Shown in pieces: positions 38,024 through 46,883 of a DNA stretch of 64,000 nt. The notes under the pieces are model-generated. The model ran no database searches, was not told the origin of the DNA, and worked only from the letters and a program-made list of their open reading frames with translations. The DNA is from Acetobacter ghanensis (GTDB lineage Bacteria > Pseudomonadota > Alphaproteobacteria > Acetobacterales > Acetobacteraceae): assembly GCF_001499675.1 (NCBI RefSeq), contig NZ_LN609302.1, positions 2,575,896 to 2,639,895 of the forward strand, in the 5' to 3' direction. How positions within the stretch are numbered: position 1 is the first letter of the stretch; each line of letters opens with the position of its first letter. The position numbers and the translations under genes are program-made.

Positions 38024-38439
38024 CGGATGCACGGAACCGCGCCGGGGCCAACGCCCCCTCCGAACTTGTGCGGCAGCGCCGCATGGCTCTCCTGCTTGTC
38101 CGGCTGCCGGACAAAACACGGGGCTGGCTCTTCTGGCTGCGTGAACCCCGGCAGAAGTGGCTCCGCCTGCCAACTGGCATTTTGCTTATAGCAGGGGGCC
38201 TGCTCTCCTTTTTACCCATACTCGGCCTATGGATGTTACCGTTGGGCGTTGCCCTGCTGGCGGAGGACTTTGCCCTCTGCCGCAAGGCCAGTGCACGTAT
38301 GCTGGACTGGGTCATCCGGCGCAAACCACACTGGCTCGGCATTGCCCCGGACGAGACAGAGGAGGACGCCTACAGCCGTATCCGCCCCCTTATTCCGCCC
38401 CACCACATGCCGGAAATGGCGGAACAGGCGGGCGGATAA
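38020..38439 (+). CDS. Small integral membrane protein, PGPGW-like
   Basis: Protein of 139 residues with two close hydrophobic segments (RLPTGILLIAGGLLSFLPIL and GLWMLPLGVALLAEDFAL) between basic and acidic ends. The pattern of a re-entrant or double-helix hydrophobic core followed by AEDFALCRKASARMLDWV is common in uncharacterised alphaproteobacterial membrane proteins. Function unknown. It lies downstream of the phosphatase gene and may share its transcript. Confidence 0.6.
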   Translation: MTDARNRAGANAPSELVRQRRMALLLVRLPDKTRGWLFWLREPRQKWLRLPTGILLIAGGLLSFLPILGLWMLPLGVALLAEDFALCRKASARMLDWVIRRKPHWLGIAPDETEEDAYSRIRPLIPPHHMPEMAEQAGG

Positions 38440-38444
38440 CCCGC

Positions 38445-39128
38445 TTACAACTCGGCCCATTGCCGCATAAGGTTATGGTAGGTGGCCGTCAGGCCCAGCA
38501 CGGCGGAGTGGTTATCTGGCAAACTCTGCCGCGTTTCCATAATGGCGCGGTCAAACTGGTAAAGCAGCGCGCGCTGCGTATCATCCCGCACCATGGACTG
38601 TGTCCAGAAGAAGGACGCCCAGCGGCTCCCCCGCGTAATGGGACTTACCGCGTGCAGGCTGGTGGAAGGGTACACCACCATATCCCCCGCTGGCAGTTTG
38701 ACGGTCTGCTGGCCGTAGGTGTCCTGTATAACCAGTTCTCCCCCATCGTATTCATCCGGCCCGCTGAGAAACAGGGTGGAAGACACATCCGTACGCACAC
38801 GGAAGCCGGTGTCCGGCACAGGACGAATGGCGTTATCCACGTGCATGTCAAACTGCATACCCTGATCGTAGCGGTTGAACAGCGGCGGATAAACGCGCAG
38901 CGGCAGGGCAGCACTATGGAATACGGGGTTCCGGCCCAGTGCCTGCAAAATCAGGTCTCCCAGATGTTTGCTGGCCTCGCTCTCCTGCGGGATCTGAAGG
39001 TTGTATTTGGCTTTGGCGGACTGGTCCCCCGCCGTTACCTTGCCATCCACCCAGCTCTGCTGCTCCAGAATCTGGCGGAAATAGGCGACCTCATCCGCTG
39101 TCAGAACCTTGGGAATATGGACCAGCAT
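38445..39128 (-). CDS. piuC: PKHD-type Fe(II)/2-oxoglutarate hydroxylase PiuC
   Basis: Cytosolic dioxygenase of 227 residues linked to iron uptake. Iron ligands HxD in [12 protein letters not shown] and the distal His in [20 protein letters not shown], with the 2-oxoglutarate Arg just after. [16 protein letters not shown] and [20 protein letters not shown] are typical of PiuC/YbiX. The promoter region has a Fur-like box. Tail-to-tail with the membrane protein gene after the phosphatase. Confidence 0.92.
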   Translation of the reverse strand: MLVHIPKVLTADEVAYFRQILEQQSWVDGKVTAGDQSAKAKYNLQIPQESEASKHLGDLILQALGRNPVFHSAALPLRVYPPLFNRYDQGMQFDMHVDNAIRPVPDTGFRVRTDVSSTLFLSGPDEYDGGELVIQDTYGQQTVKLPAGDMVVYPSTSLHAVSPITRGSRWASFFWTQSMVRDDTQRALLYQFDRAIMETRQSLPDNHSAVLGLTATYHNLMRQWAEL

Positions 39129-39176
39129 ACGCGTGTGCTCCTTGGCTGAATGCGTTGGCTGGTTATAGGTTCATTT

Positions 39177-39195
39177 GCGAATGATTATCAAACAA
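39177..39195 (-). promoter_or_regulatory. Fur-like box upstream of piuC
   Basis: GCGAATGATTATCAAACAA matches 11 of 19 consensus positions by my count, including the ATGAT..ATCA core. It lies about 50 bases upstream of the piuC start, where Fur would repress it in iron-replete cells. Confidence 0.55.
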
Positions 39196-39394
39196 AATGA
39201 GCGATGAAAGAGCAGACCCCCAACAGGGCACCTTTATTGTGGTATGCGCAAATACCGCAGCCCCTGCTTTGTGTTATAAACGGGGTTCGTATTATACTGG
39301 AGCGCGTATGTTCTGATACGGCGTTTGGCTTTCTCTTTAACCATCCTCGCGCAAACACATTTTATACTTTTATATCAAAGGGTTCTGCAAAAAT

Positions 39395-40750
39395 ATGTCT
39401 CCCGCCTTCATGAATATGTCCCCACTGAACCAACTAAAGGAGACAATCAACGGAACCCCGGGCCATATCCGGCAGATTTTACGGTCCGTTGTGCAGGAGA
39501 CCGGGCCACACTGTGTGGACCTTTTTTATAAAACCCTGTTCCACCACGAACGTGCGGCGATTTTTTTGGAAAAGGAAACCGTTGAGGTCAAAATGCGGCC
39601 TCAACTGCTGGCGTGGATTCAGAGCCTGTTTTCCACCGAGGCCGATCAGGCGGAAGACCTGAGCGAACTCCAGTGCCGGATTGGCGCGGTCCATGCCCGG
39701 TTGGACATTCCGACCGACATTGTTGTGTACGGCATTTACATTATAAAACAGGCACTTGTTGTGGGGATCAAAGAGGCCACCACAAACAAGGATGATGTTA
39801 TTGACGCCATTATCTACCTGAACACCATGATGGACTTCGCCTTCAAGTTCATGATCAAGGCGTATGACATCAACTTCCGCAAGAAGGTGGAAAGTGACGA
39901 GGCCTTCCGCCTTGTCTCCCTCGGCCACAATATTTCCTACGAAAAAGAAACGCAGATCAGCACATTTTCAAGCTGGAGCACGCAGGCTTTCTTCTGCCTG
40001 TGCAAAGGGCACGCCACGGACCTGCCCACCATTGCGGAATCTGAATTTGGCCTATGGCTGACCCATAAGGGGATGAGCCTGTTCAAAGGCACGCATGAAG
40101 CAACGGAAATTCAGCACAAGGTGCGCGATCTGGATACCAAGATTGAGGCCATTCAAAAAAGCGGCGTCATTCCGCCCGAATTCCCGACCGAGCTGCACGC
40201 CACCATTACCAACCTTACGTTTCTGATCGGCCGCGTCTTCCGGCATCTGGAGGAAGTGGAAAACGGGCGTGACCCGCTGACCAAGGTGTTCAACCGCCGG
40301 TTTCTGGAGGTGGTCATCCAGAACGAGATCACCTTTGCCCTCACGCATGAAAAGCCGTTCAGTCTGGTTATTCTGGATATTGACCACTTCAAAAAAATCA
40401 ACGACCGGTTTGGCCATCTGGTTGGGGATGAAGTGCTGTGCTTTGTGGCAGAAATTATTGCCGCCAACGTGCGCGCCAACGACTTTATCTTCCGTTACGG
40501 CGGGGAAGAATTTTTGGTTGTTCTGACCGAAACCACAACAACGGAAGCCCTCGCCTGTGCAGAACGCATCCGCCGCGCACTGGCGGAACAGGCCCTGACT
40601 CTCTCCTCCAACGACAAGGTGACCGTCACCCTCTCTGGCGGTGTGACGTCTTTTGCGGGGGAAACCAACAGCCGTCTATTGATCCATCAGGCGGATGAGG
40701 CACTCTACAAAGCCAAGAATTCAGGCCGCAACCGCATTGTTACGGCATAG
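39395..40750 (+). CDS. dosC: Globin-coupled diguanylate cyclase, DosC-like oxygen sensor
   Basis: Makes cyclic di-GMP under control of a heme-oxygen sensor. Residues 10-165 form a sensor globin: FYKTLF with Tyr 45 at the distal position and the proximal His 100 in CRIGAVHARLDIPTDIVVYG, as in E. coli DosC. A middle linker domain (LWLTHKGMSLFKGTHEATEI) precedes the GGDEF domain at about 290-450: DPLTKVFNRRFLEV, ILDIDHFKKINDRFGHLVGD, and the active site RYGGEEF. RAND five residues before GGEEF is an inhibitory RxxD site. All catalytic residues are present. Confidence 0.93.
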   Translation: MSPAFMNMSPLNQLKETINGTPGHIRQILRSVVQETGPHCVDLFYKTLFHHERAAIFLEKETVEVKMRPQLLAWIQSLFSTEADQAEDLSELQCRIGAVHARLDIPTDIVVYGIYIIKQALVVGIKEATTNKDDVIDAIIYLNTMMDFAFKFMIKAYDINFRKKVESDEAFRLVSLGHNISYEKETQISTFSSWSTQAFFCLCKGHATDLPTIAESEFGLWLTHKGMSLFKGTHEATEIQHKVRDLDTKIEAIQKSGVIPPEFPTELHATITNLTFLIGRVFRHLEEVENGRDPLTKVFNRRFLEVVIQNEITFALTHEKPFSLVILDIDHFKKINDRFGHLVGDEVLCFVAEIIAANVRANDFIFRYGGEEFLVVLTETTTTEALACAERIRRALAEQALTLSSNDKVTVTLSGGVTSFAGETNSRLLIHQADEALYKAKNSGRNRIVTA

Positions 40751-41085
40751 GGCTGGCGCAAAATTTCTCAAATTTACGAATAAATTACCATACGCATGTA
40801 GCATTTCTTCTACCAATAAGAAGAAACGCTCTTGCGGATATCTGCATCCCACTTATGTGCGGTGCAGATATAATCCCCTGATTAAAAACAATTTTATATC
40901 GCTCACACCTGCATTTTTCCATACGGTTGGCTGGAATTCCTTTCTGGCATTGCAACAGTTGCAGTGCAGAGACGCCATGTTTTCTTGGTAATAATTTTTT
41001 TTCCGAGTTTACGGCGAATTTTATTGCTTATAAAATCGTCCAACGAAAACTGAATAAATCACTTTCAATCTCCACGAGTACACTA
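40751..41085. other. Gene-free region between the cyclase and phosphodiesterase genes
   Basis: 335 bases without a gene. It holds a 9-base perfect inverted repeat ATATCTGCA/TGCAGATAT (40838-40846 and 40863-40871) and, just before, TTCTTC/GAAGAA arms. Neither is followed by a T tract. It does not match the class I or II c-di-GMP riboswitch consensus as I know it. AT-rich sequence after 40980 probably holds the promoter of the next gene. Confidence 0.45.
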
Positions 41086-41757
41086 TGTATGCCTGACTGC
41101 ACCATCGCCTCCATGTGGGATGCCGGAACGCTTCCCCCTCCCACTCTCCCCCATAAGGATTTCATCAAAGGGGTGAGCAATATCCAGAACGGGCATGGTC
41201 GTCGTGTTGGGCTGCTGGCTGTACGAATCAACCAACTGGCGCGGCTCGGGCTGGACCCTGACACCATGCAACTGGCTGGAGAATTGCATGATACCGGCAA
41301 GGTACTGACCGGGCGGGACATCCTGCACGCCCCCCGCGCCCTGACGCCGGAAGAAAAAAGCATTATTCGCAAGCACCCCCTGCTAGGGCTGGGTGTGCTG
41401 CAATGGTACGAACACTCCTTCCCGCGGGAGGTCATGGATGCCGCCCTGCTCCACCACGAACGATGGGACGGCACAGGCTACCCGCTGGGGCTAAAGGGCC
41501 GGAACATTCCGCTCTGGGTGCAGGTCATATCCGTTGCGGATACTATTGATGCCTGCCTGTCCAAGCGCAATTACAAACATTCATGGACGCCGGATGCCGT
41601 CCGGCAAATTCTGCAACAGGAGGCCGGGCGGGCGTTTGAACCCAAGCTGGCCACGCTGTGTGCAACCCATATGGATGAATTGCTGGACGTGTGGAAAGCC
41701 GATTATGCTTGGCAGAATGCGGGTAACCACCCGCCCGCCAACCAGCACGCCAACTAA
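41086..41757 (+). CDS. HD-GYP cyclic di-GMP phosphodiesterase
   Basis: Single-domain HD-GYP protein of about 223 residues. The metal site is intact: HGRRVGLLAVRINQLARLG, the HD pair in LAGELHDTGKVLTGRDIL, IIRKHPLLGLGVLQW, and the signature HHERWDGTGYPLGLKGRNIP. It would hydrolyse c-di-GMP to GMP, opposing the cyclase encoded just upstream. No N-terminal sensor is present apart from about 30 residues. The start is uncertain: ATG at 41086 or 41113; both lack a strong ribosome site, and the frame is open well upstream. Confidence 0.85.
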   Translation, partial: CMPDCTIASMWDAGTLPPPTLPHKDFIKGVSNIQNGHGRRVGLLAVRINQLARLGLDPDTMQLAGELHDTGKVLTGRDILHAPRALTPEEKSIIRKHPLLGLGVLQWYEHSFPREVMDAALLHHERWDGTGYPLGLKGRNIPLWVQVISVADTIDACLSKRNYKHSWTPDAVRQILQQEAGRAFEPKLATLCATHMDELLDVWKADYAWQNAGNHPPANQHAN

Positions 41758-41771
41758 CCCCCGGCAGCCCC

Positions 41772-42368
41772 TCAGACCTGCCCGATTGTGCGGGCTGCCT
41801 CATCCAGCAGGGCGGCAATTTTGTCTTCTGCCTGCGGGTCCAGCCCGCCATTGCGCAGCTTAAGGCGCAGGGCGGTTTTCAGGTTTTCCATCGCACGCAC
41901 CACAGGCACAGAGGCATGACGCCGCCCACTCCGCCCTTCTTCCGGGGCTTTTGCCACGCGTGAGAGAATTTCGGCCAGTCCGGCGTGGTTTGCGTTTACA
42001 AATGCCTCGCCTTCTGGCGTGACGTGGTAAGTCTTGCGCCCGTCTTCCTCAACAGGGCGAATATAGCCAGCCTCTTCCAACCATGTGAGTGTTGGGTAAA
42101 TAACGCCGGGGCTGGGCGTATAGCTGCCTGCAAATTTCTCCTCAATGGTTTTGATCAGTTCGTACCCATAGGTTGGTTTTTCCCCAATCAGATTGAGGAC
42201 GAGCAGGCGCATCTCCCCATAATCAAAAAGCCGATGGCGGCCACCCCGCCGGCCAGCGCCGCCACGACCATGATGATGGCGACCACCACCTGTTAGAGCG
42301 GGCAGACCTTCAGGAGCAAAAAACTGGTGGCGGTTACGACCGCCTGCGTGTCTGTTTTTGTGTTTCAT
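41772..42368 (-). CDS. PadR-family regulator with His/Gly-rich N-terminus (YqjI-like)
   Basis: Regulator of 198 residues. The first 47 residues are rich in His, Gly and Arg (GGGRHHHGRGGAGRRGGRHR), then comes the winged-helix PadR domain: DYGEMRLLVLNLIGEKPTYG, YELIKTIEEKFAGSYTPSPG, VIYPTLTWLEEAGYIRPVEE. E. coli YqjI has the same layout and uses its His-rich leader to sense nickel and control iron reduction genes; a metal-sensing role here is inferred. A perfect operator-like inverted repeat lies just upstream. Confidence 0.85.
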   Translation of the reverse strand: MKHKNRHAGGRNRHQFFAPEGLPALTGGGRHHHGRGGAGRRGGRHRLFDYGEMRLLVLNLIGEKPTYGYELIKTIEEKFAGSYTPSPGVIYPTLTWLEEAGYIRPVEEDGRKTYHVTPEGEAFVNANHAGLAEILSRVAKAPEEGRSGRRHASVPVVRAMENLKTALRLKLRNGGLDPQAEDKIAALLDEAARTIGQV

Positions 42369-42384
42369 AATTCCGATATAGGTT

Positions 42385-42413
42385 CCGATATATCGTAAGT
42401 CAAGATATATCGG
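42385..42413. promoter_or_regulatory. PadR operator-like inverted repeat
   Basis: CCGATATATC (42385-42394) and GATATATCGG (42404-42413) are perfect inverted arms with a 9-base spacer, 17 bases upstream of the PadR start. A third GATATA lies at 42375. The ATAT-rich dyad resembles PadR/YqjI operators. Confidence 0.65.
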
Positions 42414-42694
42414 GATATAATCTTTATTCCGCCTGCTTCCGGGTCATATTGACTTGTCTGCTGCGTTTTCTTCATACTACGCACGGCAATGGACTCTGCC
42501 GGATTTTGGCTTCCCGAAATCGAACCGCCCTGTTGGCTGATGATTCCTACCCCGCAAAAACCATGCGTGAGGGAGGAGTGTGTCCAGCGCCATGCGCCCA
42601 CAAACAGATTTGCCACCCCGCGCCAGTGCAATGCCCGTGGTGTCTCCGCTCCCAGCCCTGCCACCACGCCCTTACCGAGAGGCCAGAGCTGCCT

Positions 42695-43513
42695 ATGCGT
42701 ATTCTCGCTGTTCTTGACCAACCCGATACCGCAGCCCTAACGCTGGACACAGCCAGACAACTGGCGGAACGCGTGGCCGGTACGGCAATATGCGTCCTTC
42801 ACCCCAAACTGGCCACCAACCCGGATTTTCAAAGCCCGGATGAAGGTTTGCCAGACGCAGCCGAACAAGCCCGCTTTGCACAAAGTGTCACAGCCCGCGC
42901 CACGGCTTTGCACCAGATTTTTGACAACTGGCGCACAACGCACTCCGACATAGCCAACGCCCAATGGGAAGAACAAGCGGGAGACACGCGTGCACTGGTC
43001 CGCCTTGCGGCAGAAAAAGCCGACCTTGTTGTGCTGGACCGCCCGACAACTACCACCCCAAAAACAACGGAGCAGGCGTTTACCGCAGCACTTTACGATG
43101 CACAGGCAACCGTTGTGCTGGCTCCATTAGCAGCACAGGCCACACTTGGCTTGCACCCGGTCATTGCATGGCAGGACACCGCCAACCTTGCCCACGCCAT
43201 CCACAGCGCACTCCCTCTTTTGCAAAAAGCGCTGCATATCACTTTTATTATTGGAGAATCTTTTCCCCTCACAGTTCCTGACCCTGCCTTGGTTGCAGAA
43301 CTCCGCGCTGGGGGAATTACGGTCACCGTGGAGCGGTTCATACTAACGGATGAGCCGGTTGGGGAGCAGATAAAGGCCCACGCTCTGCGCGCCGGAGCGG
43401 ACCTGCTGATTATGGGCGCTTATGGTCGGCCCCGCTTTATTGAATGGCTATGCCATGGCCCAACGGTGGATATTCTGGCCCACACATCCTTGCCTATCCT
43501 GACCCACCATTAA
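42695..43513 (+). CDS. Universal stress protein, tandem-length UspA family
   Basis: Cytosolic protein of 272 residues, long enough for two Usp units. The N-terminal half begins MRILAVLDQPDTAALTLDTA and contains GDTRALVRLAAEKADLVVLD; the C-terminal half ends with ALRAGADLLIMGAYGRPRFI and HGPTVDILAHTSLPILTHH, an ATP-loop-like G-x2-G-x10-G arrangement. Start at 42695, with GAGAGG upstream, begins exactly at the domain. It precedes the fluoride exporter gene by 32 bases, probably in one operon. Confidence 0.82.
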   Translation: MRILAVLDQPDTAALTLDTARQLAERVAGTAICVLHPKLATNPDFQSPDEGLPDAAEQARFAQSVTARATALHQIFDNWRTTHSDIANAQWEEQAGDTRALVRLAAEKADLVVLDRPTTTTPKTTEQAFTAALYDAQATVVLAPLAAQATLGLHPVIAWQDTANLAHAIHSALPLLQKALHITFIIGESFPLTVPDPALVAELRAGGITVTVERFILTDEPVGEQIKAHALRAGADLLIMGAYGRPRFIEWLCHGPTVDILAHTSLPILTHH

Positions 43514-43545
43514 CAAAAACCCATTACTGGAGAAAATGTTTTCCT

Positions 43546-43959
43546 ATGTCCGCCAATATCTTCCCTTCTCTTCTCATCGGCCTTGCAGGGGCGGCTGGTA
43601 CATTGCTGCGCTACTGGGTCGGGCTGGCCACCATGCGCTGGAGCCAGGTGCTACCTTGGGGCACAATTTTGATAAATGTTACGGGGTCTTTTGCCATTGC
43701 CTTTTTTGGCACCCTGACCGCAGCCAGTGGCCGCCTGCCTGTATCCGAAACCGGCAGACTGGTTTTTATGGTCGGGCTATGCGGTGGCTACACCACCTTT
43801 TCGTCCTTCAGCCTGCAAACGCTCGATCTGTTGAAAAATGGCACACCGGGCCGCGCACTGCTGAACATCGGTTTATCCGTGGTGCTGTGCATGGCCAGTG
43901 TAACCGCAGGCTACATGGCTGCTCAGGCCATAAATGGCCTGAGCGATGGTAAAAGCTAA
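43546..43959 (+). CDS. crcB: Fluoride exporter FluC (CrcB)
   Basis: Four-helix dual-topology fluoride channel of 137 residues. Signatures: GLAGAAGTLLRYWVGLATMR, ILINVTGSFAIAFFGTL (pore Asn) and MVGLCGGYTTFSSFSLQTLD with the Phe-box and sodium-site region. No fluoride riboswitch was recognised upstream, and the short gap to the stress gene suggests read-through expression. Confidence 0.92.
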   Translation: MSANIFPSLLIGLAGAAGTLLRYWVGLATMRWSQVLPWGTILINVTGSFAIAFFGTLTAASGRLPVSETGRLVFMVGLCGGYTTFSSFSLQTLDLLKNGTPGRALLNIGLSVVLCMASVTAGYMAAQAINGLSDGKS

Positions 43960-43987
43960 AGCGAAAACAACAGAAAATTAAAAGCGC

Positions 43988-46102
43988 TTAGTTCTTTATG
44001 GGAATAATCCGGGCGGCCCGGCTAAGCGCCATAAGCGGGAAGAACTGGCGGTACAGGTCATACCGCAGCATGAATGCGCGGGAGAGTTCCGCCCCCTGCT
44101 GCAACCGTTTGGCCACCGCCGGGTCATCCAGCTTAATGGTCTGCCCAACCCCATAACCGGGGAAGCCAGTGCCGGTAAATTCTTCCTCCGTCCAGCTCCC
44201 GTCTTCTTCCTGACGGTCAATCAGGAACCGGCAGCCCCGCGCAATGGCCTCATGGTCCTGCGGGCGGTTAACGGCAATCAGCCCCATAAGCGCCCATGCA
44301 GTTTGCGAGGCTGTAGGCGTGCCATGACCAATGGATGCAACATCCATATAAGATGCACAACTTTCGCCCCAACCGCCGTTTTCCTGCTGGTGAGCAACAA
44401 GCCAATCACACGCACGAGTAATGTACGGCTGCGTCATGTCCTCGCCAATGGCGGCAAGGGCGGGCAGCACGGCCCCGGTGCCGTACAGGTAGTTCACACC
44501 CCAACGGCCAAACCATGCCCCGGACGGCTCCTGCTCTGCACGAATATATGCCAACCCGCGCTGGATGGAGGGAGTCTCCCTTGGCAGGCCAAGCAGGCCA
44601 AAGGCTTCCAGCACATGGGCTGTCACATCCACAGAGGGTGGGTCCAGTGCTTCACCAAAGTCACAGAACGGAATTTTGGAAAGCAGGCTGCGGTTGTTGT
44701 CCTTATCAAACGCCCCCCAGCCGCCGCATGTGCTCTGCATGGCAATCAGCCAGTTCACACCGCGGGTAATGGCGGCTTCTACGCCTTTTTTCTTCCATTC
44801 CTCCCGATGACGGCAGGCGGAAAGCGCAATAAGAGCCACGGCCGTATCGTCCGTATCCGGGTAGCGGTCATTGGCATATTCAAACGCCCAGCCGCCCGGT
44901 TCCACACCCGGCAGTTTGATCGACCAGTCCCCCGTCACACGCACCTGCCGCTGGAGCAGCCAGTCCAGCGCCTTGTCCATTTCTGGCGTGTAGCGTTCTT
45001 CCGCCCCGGCGTCATGCAGGGCCATAAGGGCCAGCATAGTGTCCCACACCGGGCTGTTGGTTGCCTGAACCCACGAGGCATCGCCCCGGTCCTGCCGCCA
45101 GCCGGGGTCATCCAGCGCGGCAAGGGCTTTGGCCATAACGGGGTGGTGGAACTGGTAGTCCTCCCCATGCAGGGCCATAAGACCATAGACCCACGGGGGT
45201 TGAATTCCACCCCAACCGCCATCCGCATCCTGATGCCGGATAATCCATTCCAGCATGTGCTTAATGGCTGCCTCACGCAGGGTGTTGCGTTTGAGGAATT
45301 TGGACTGGAGCCAGTGCAACCCACGATCTGTGGTACGGAAAAAGCTTGACCACAGGTCCATCCCATCCCTTTTGGGCAGAACGTAATCAAAGTTCTCACG
45401 CCCACCGGGGAAGAGTGCATCCAGCCGGTCCTGCGGGCGCAGGGGGCGGCTAGGCCTACGGGCGGACAAAATGGCCAGCGGCACCAGCGTTGCCCGCGCC
45501 CACTGCGCAAAATTGTAGATTGAGAAAACAAATTTGTTGGGGAACCAAATAATTTCCGGCGGGAGGTTGGGGGTCTGCTCCCACGGCCATTCCCCAATTA
45601 ATGCCAGCCAATAACGGGTAAACACCCGGATGTTCCTTAGCCCGCCCATGCGCATAATCCATGCACATGCCTTGCTCAGGGCTGGCGTATCAGCCGGGTA
45701 ACCCAGCGAGCGCAGGGCCGCGTAGGCCTCCACCGTTGCGTTAATATCCCCGTTCCCTGCACCCCAGTAAATGCCCCAGGACCCGTCCTCTCGCTGCATT
45801 TGCAGCAGGGCGTTACCAAGGCGGGGGCGCAGCGGATGGTCCTCCAGCCCTAAATACCACAAAGCCAGACACCACTCCGCCTCCATGGAGGCATTGGAGG
45901 CAACTGGCCCAACCCAATGCCCATCGGCCTTCTGCTCCCCTATCAGCCAGTCACAGGCCGCAGCCACGGTGTGGGCCAGACTGTTATCCATGCCTTTAAA
46001 AGGCGTGGGCGTTGCAGAGGTGGGAGTATGAGAATCAGACACGGCCGCCTTCACTTTCGAGGGGTGAGAAATCGTATTCATCTGAGAATACCCGAACGTC
46101 AT
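43988..46102 (-). CDS. shc: Squalene-hopene cyclase
   Basis: Membrane-associated cyclase converting squalene to hopene, the hopanoid precursor. The acid motif DxDD is in RYPDTDDTAVALIALSACR. QW repeats are frequent: LLQMQREDGSWGIYWGAGNG, IRHQDADGGWGGIQPPWVYG, IAMQSTCGGWGAFDKDNNRS, VAHQQENGGWGESCASYMDV, LIDRQEEDGSWTEEEFTGTG. 704 residues is usual. The start may be 46102 or the ATG at 46081. No other hopanoid gene is adjacent, so squalene synthesis genes must lie elsewhere. Hopanoids support ethanol and acid tolerance in acetic acid bacteria. Confidence 0.96.
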   Translation of the reverse strand: MTFGYSQMNTISHPSKVKAAVSDSHTPTSATPTPFKGMDNSLAHTVAAACDWLIGEQKADGHWVGPVASNASMEAEWCLALWYLGLEDHPLRPRLGNALLQMQREDGSWGIYWGAGNGDINATVEAYAALRSLGYPADTPALSKACAWIMRMGGLRNIRVFTRYWLALIGEWPWEQTPNLPPEIIWFPNKFVFSIYNFAQWARATLVPLAILSARRPSRPLRPQDRLDALFPGGRENFDYVLPKRDGMDLWSSFFRTTDRGLHWLQSKFLKRNTLREAAIKHMLEWIIRHQDADGGWGGIQPPWVYGLMALHGEDYQFHHPVMAKALAALDDPGWRQDRGDASWVQATNSPVWDTMLALMALHDAGAEERYTPEMDKALDWLLQRQVRVTGDWSIKLPGVEPGGWAFEYANDRYPDTDDTAVALIALSACRHREEWKKKGVEAAITRGVNWLIAMQSTCGGWGAFDKDNNRSLLSKIPFCDFGEALDPPSVDVTAHVLEAFGLLGLPRETPSIQRGLAYIRAEQEPSGAWFGRWGVNYLYGTGAVLPALAAIGEDMTQPYITRACDWLVAHQQENGGWGESCASYMDVASIGHGTPTASQTAWALMGLIAVNRPQDHEAIARGCRFLIDRQEEDGSWTEEEFTGTGFPGYGVGQTIKLDDPAVAKRLQQGAELSRAFMLRYDLYRQFFPLMALSRAARIIPIKN

Positions 46103-46131
46103 ATCAAAGTATATTCATGCAGGCTCAGGGC

Positions 46132-46692
46132 TTATGCGGCACCCGCCTCCACTGGTAAAGTGAGTTTTTGAATATCCTCAAAAACGCTGCTCCACTCAGC
46201 ATCCTGCATATCGACAAAACCGAGGCTTCTTAGGAAAAAAGCGCCTTCTGCGGCAAAAATCATGGTGCGTATCTGCCGTGCTTCCACGGTATGGCCCTGC
46301 CCCGCCTCCAGCCAGCGGGTGTACCACGCCCGAACCCGCGCAAGATGCCGGGGGGACTGAAGCAGGGTGACAAGCATACCCACCATCCGCGCGCGCGTTG
46401 CATCATCTATCTGGCTACAGGCGCGGGCATAGGCGCGGGCAAGGTTGGTGGGGTCTTCTGCTTCCGCCCCGCGGCAATGCTCCACCTGCGTATCAAACAC
46501 CAGAATCCAGCGGTCAATCAGGGCGGCAATCAGGTCATCCTTGCTGCCAAAGCAATATTGCAGCCCCCCTTTTGTAATACCGGCCTCACGGGCCACGGCG
46601 TCCAGCGTCAGGGCTTTTGCACCATTGCGCTGCACAAGCTGCTCCGCACAGGCCAGCACTTTTTCCCGGTCTATGGTTCTGGGGCGTGCCAT
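46132..46692 (-). CDS. TetR-family regulator
   Basis: Repressor of about 186 residues. HTH: MARPRTIDREKVLACAEQLV, LTLDAVAREAGITKGGLQYC, FGSKDDLIAALIDRWI. The C-terminal part fits the TetR_C family of QacR/AcrR-like sensors. A 24-base near-palindrome lies 18 bases upstream of its start. It ends 30 bases before shc on the same strand, so it might control hopanoid synthesis, or only itself. A start four codons earlier is possible. Confidence 0.82.
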   Translation of the reverse strand: MARPRTIDREKVLACAEQLVQRNGAKALTLDAVAREAGITKGGLQYCFGSKDDLIAALIDRWILVFDTQVEHCRGAEAEDPTNLARAYARACSQIDDATRARMVGMLVTLLQSPRHLARVRAWYTRWLEAGQGHTVEARQIRTMIFAAEGAFFLRSLGFVDMQDAEWSSVFEDIQKLTLPVEAGAA

Positions 46693-46710
46693 AGGCGACC
46701 TCAATCCAGT

Positions 46711-46734
46711 TTAATTCCGTCCGGATGGAATTAA
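46711..46734. promoter_or_regulatory. TetR operator-like palindrome
   Basis: TTAATTCC, GTCCGGAT, GGAATTAA form a 24-base near-perfect palindrome with only one central mismatched pair, immediately upstream of the TetR gene. The core CCGTCCGG also occurs in the operator of the TetR gene at 5.3 kb. Confidence 0.7.
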
Positions 46735-46883
46735 ATAAAGCCGCTCCCCTTTTCAAGCCCCTGTCTGTTCAGCCCTGTTCCGCATCATTTTAGCGCACAC
46801 AGCACATTGCGAGACGATACGGTCCCGTTTATTAATTCGGAACGTCAGAGTGATTCGGCACACAACCAGCGGGGGGAGCCAGC

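Noticed and set aside
44252..45349. 365-codon frame antisense to shc
   Set aside because: Shadow of squalene-hopene cyclase; no start signal or recognisable domain.
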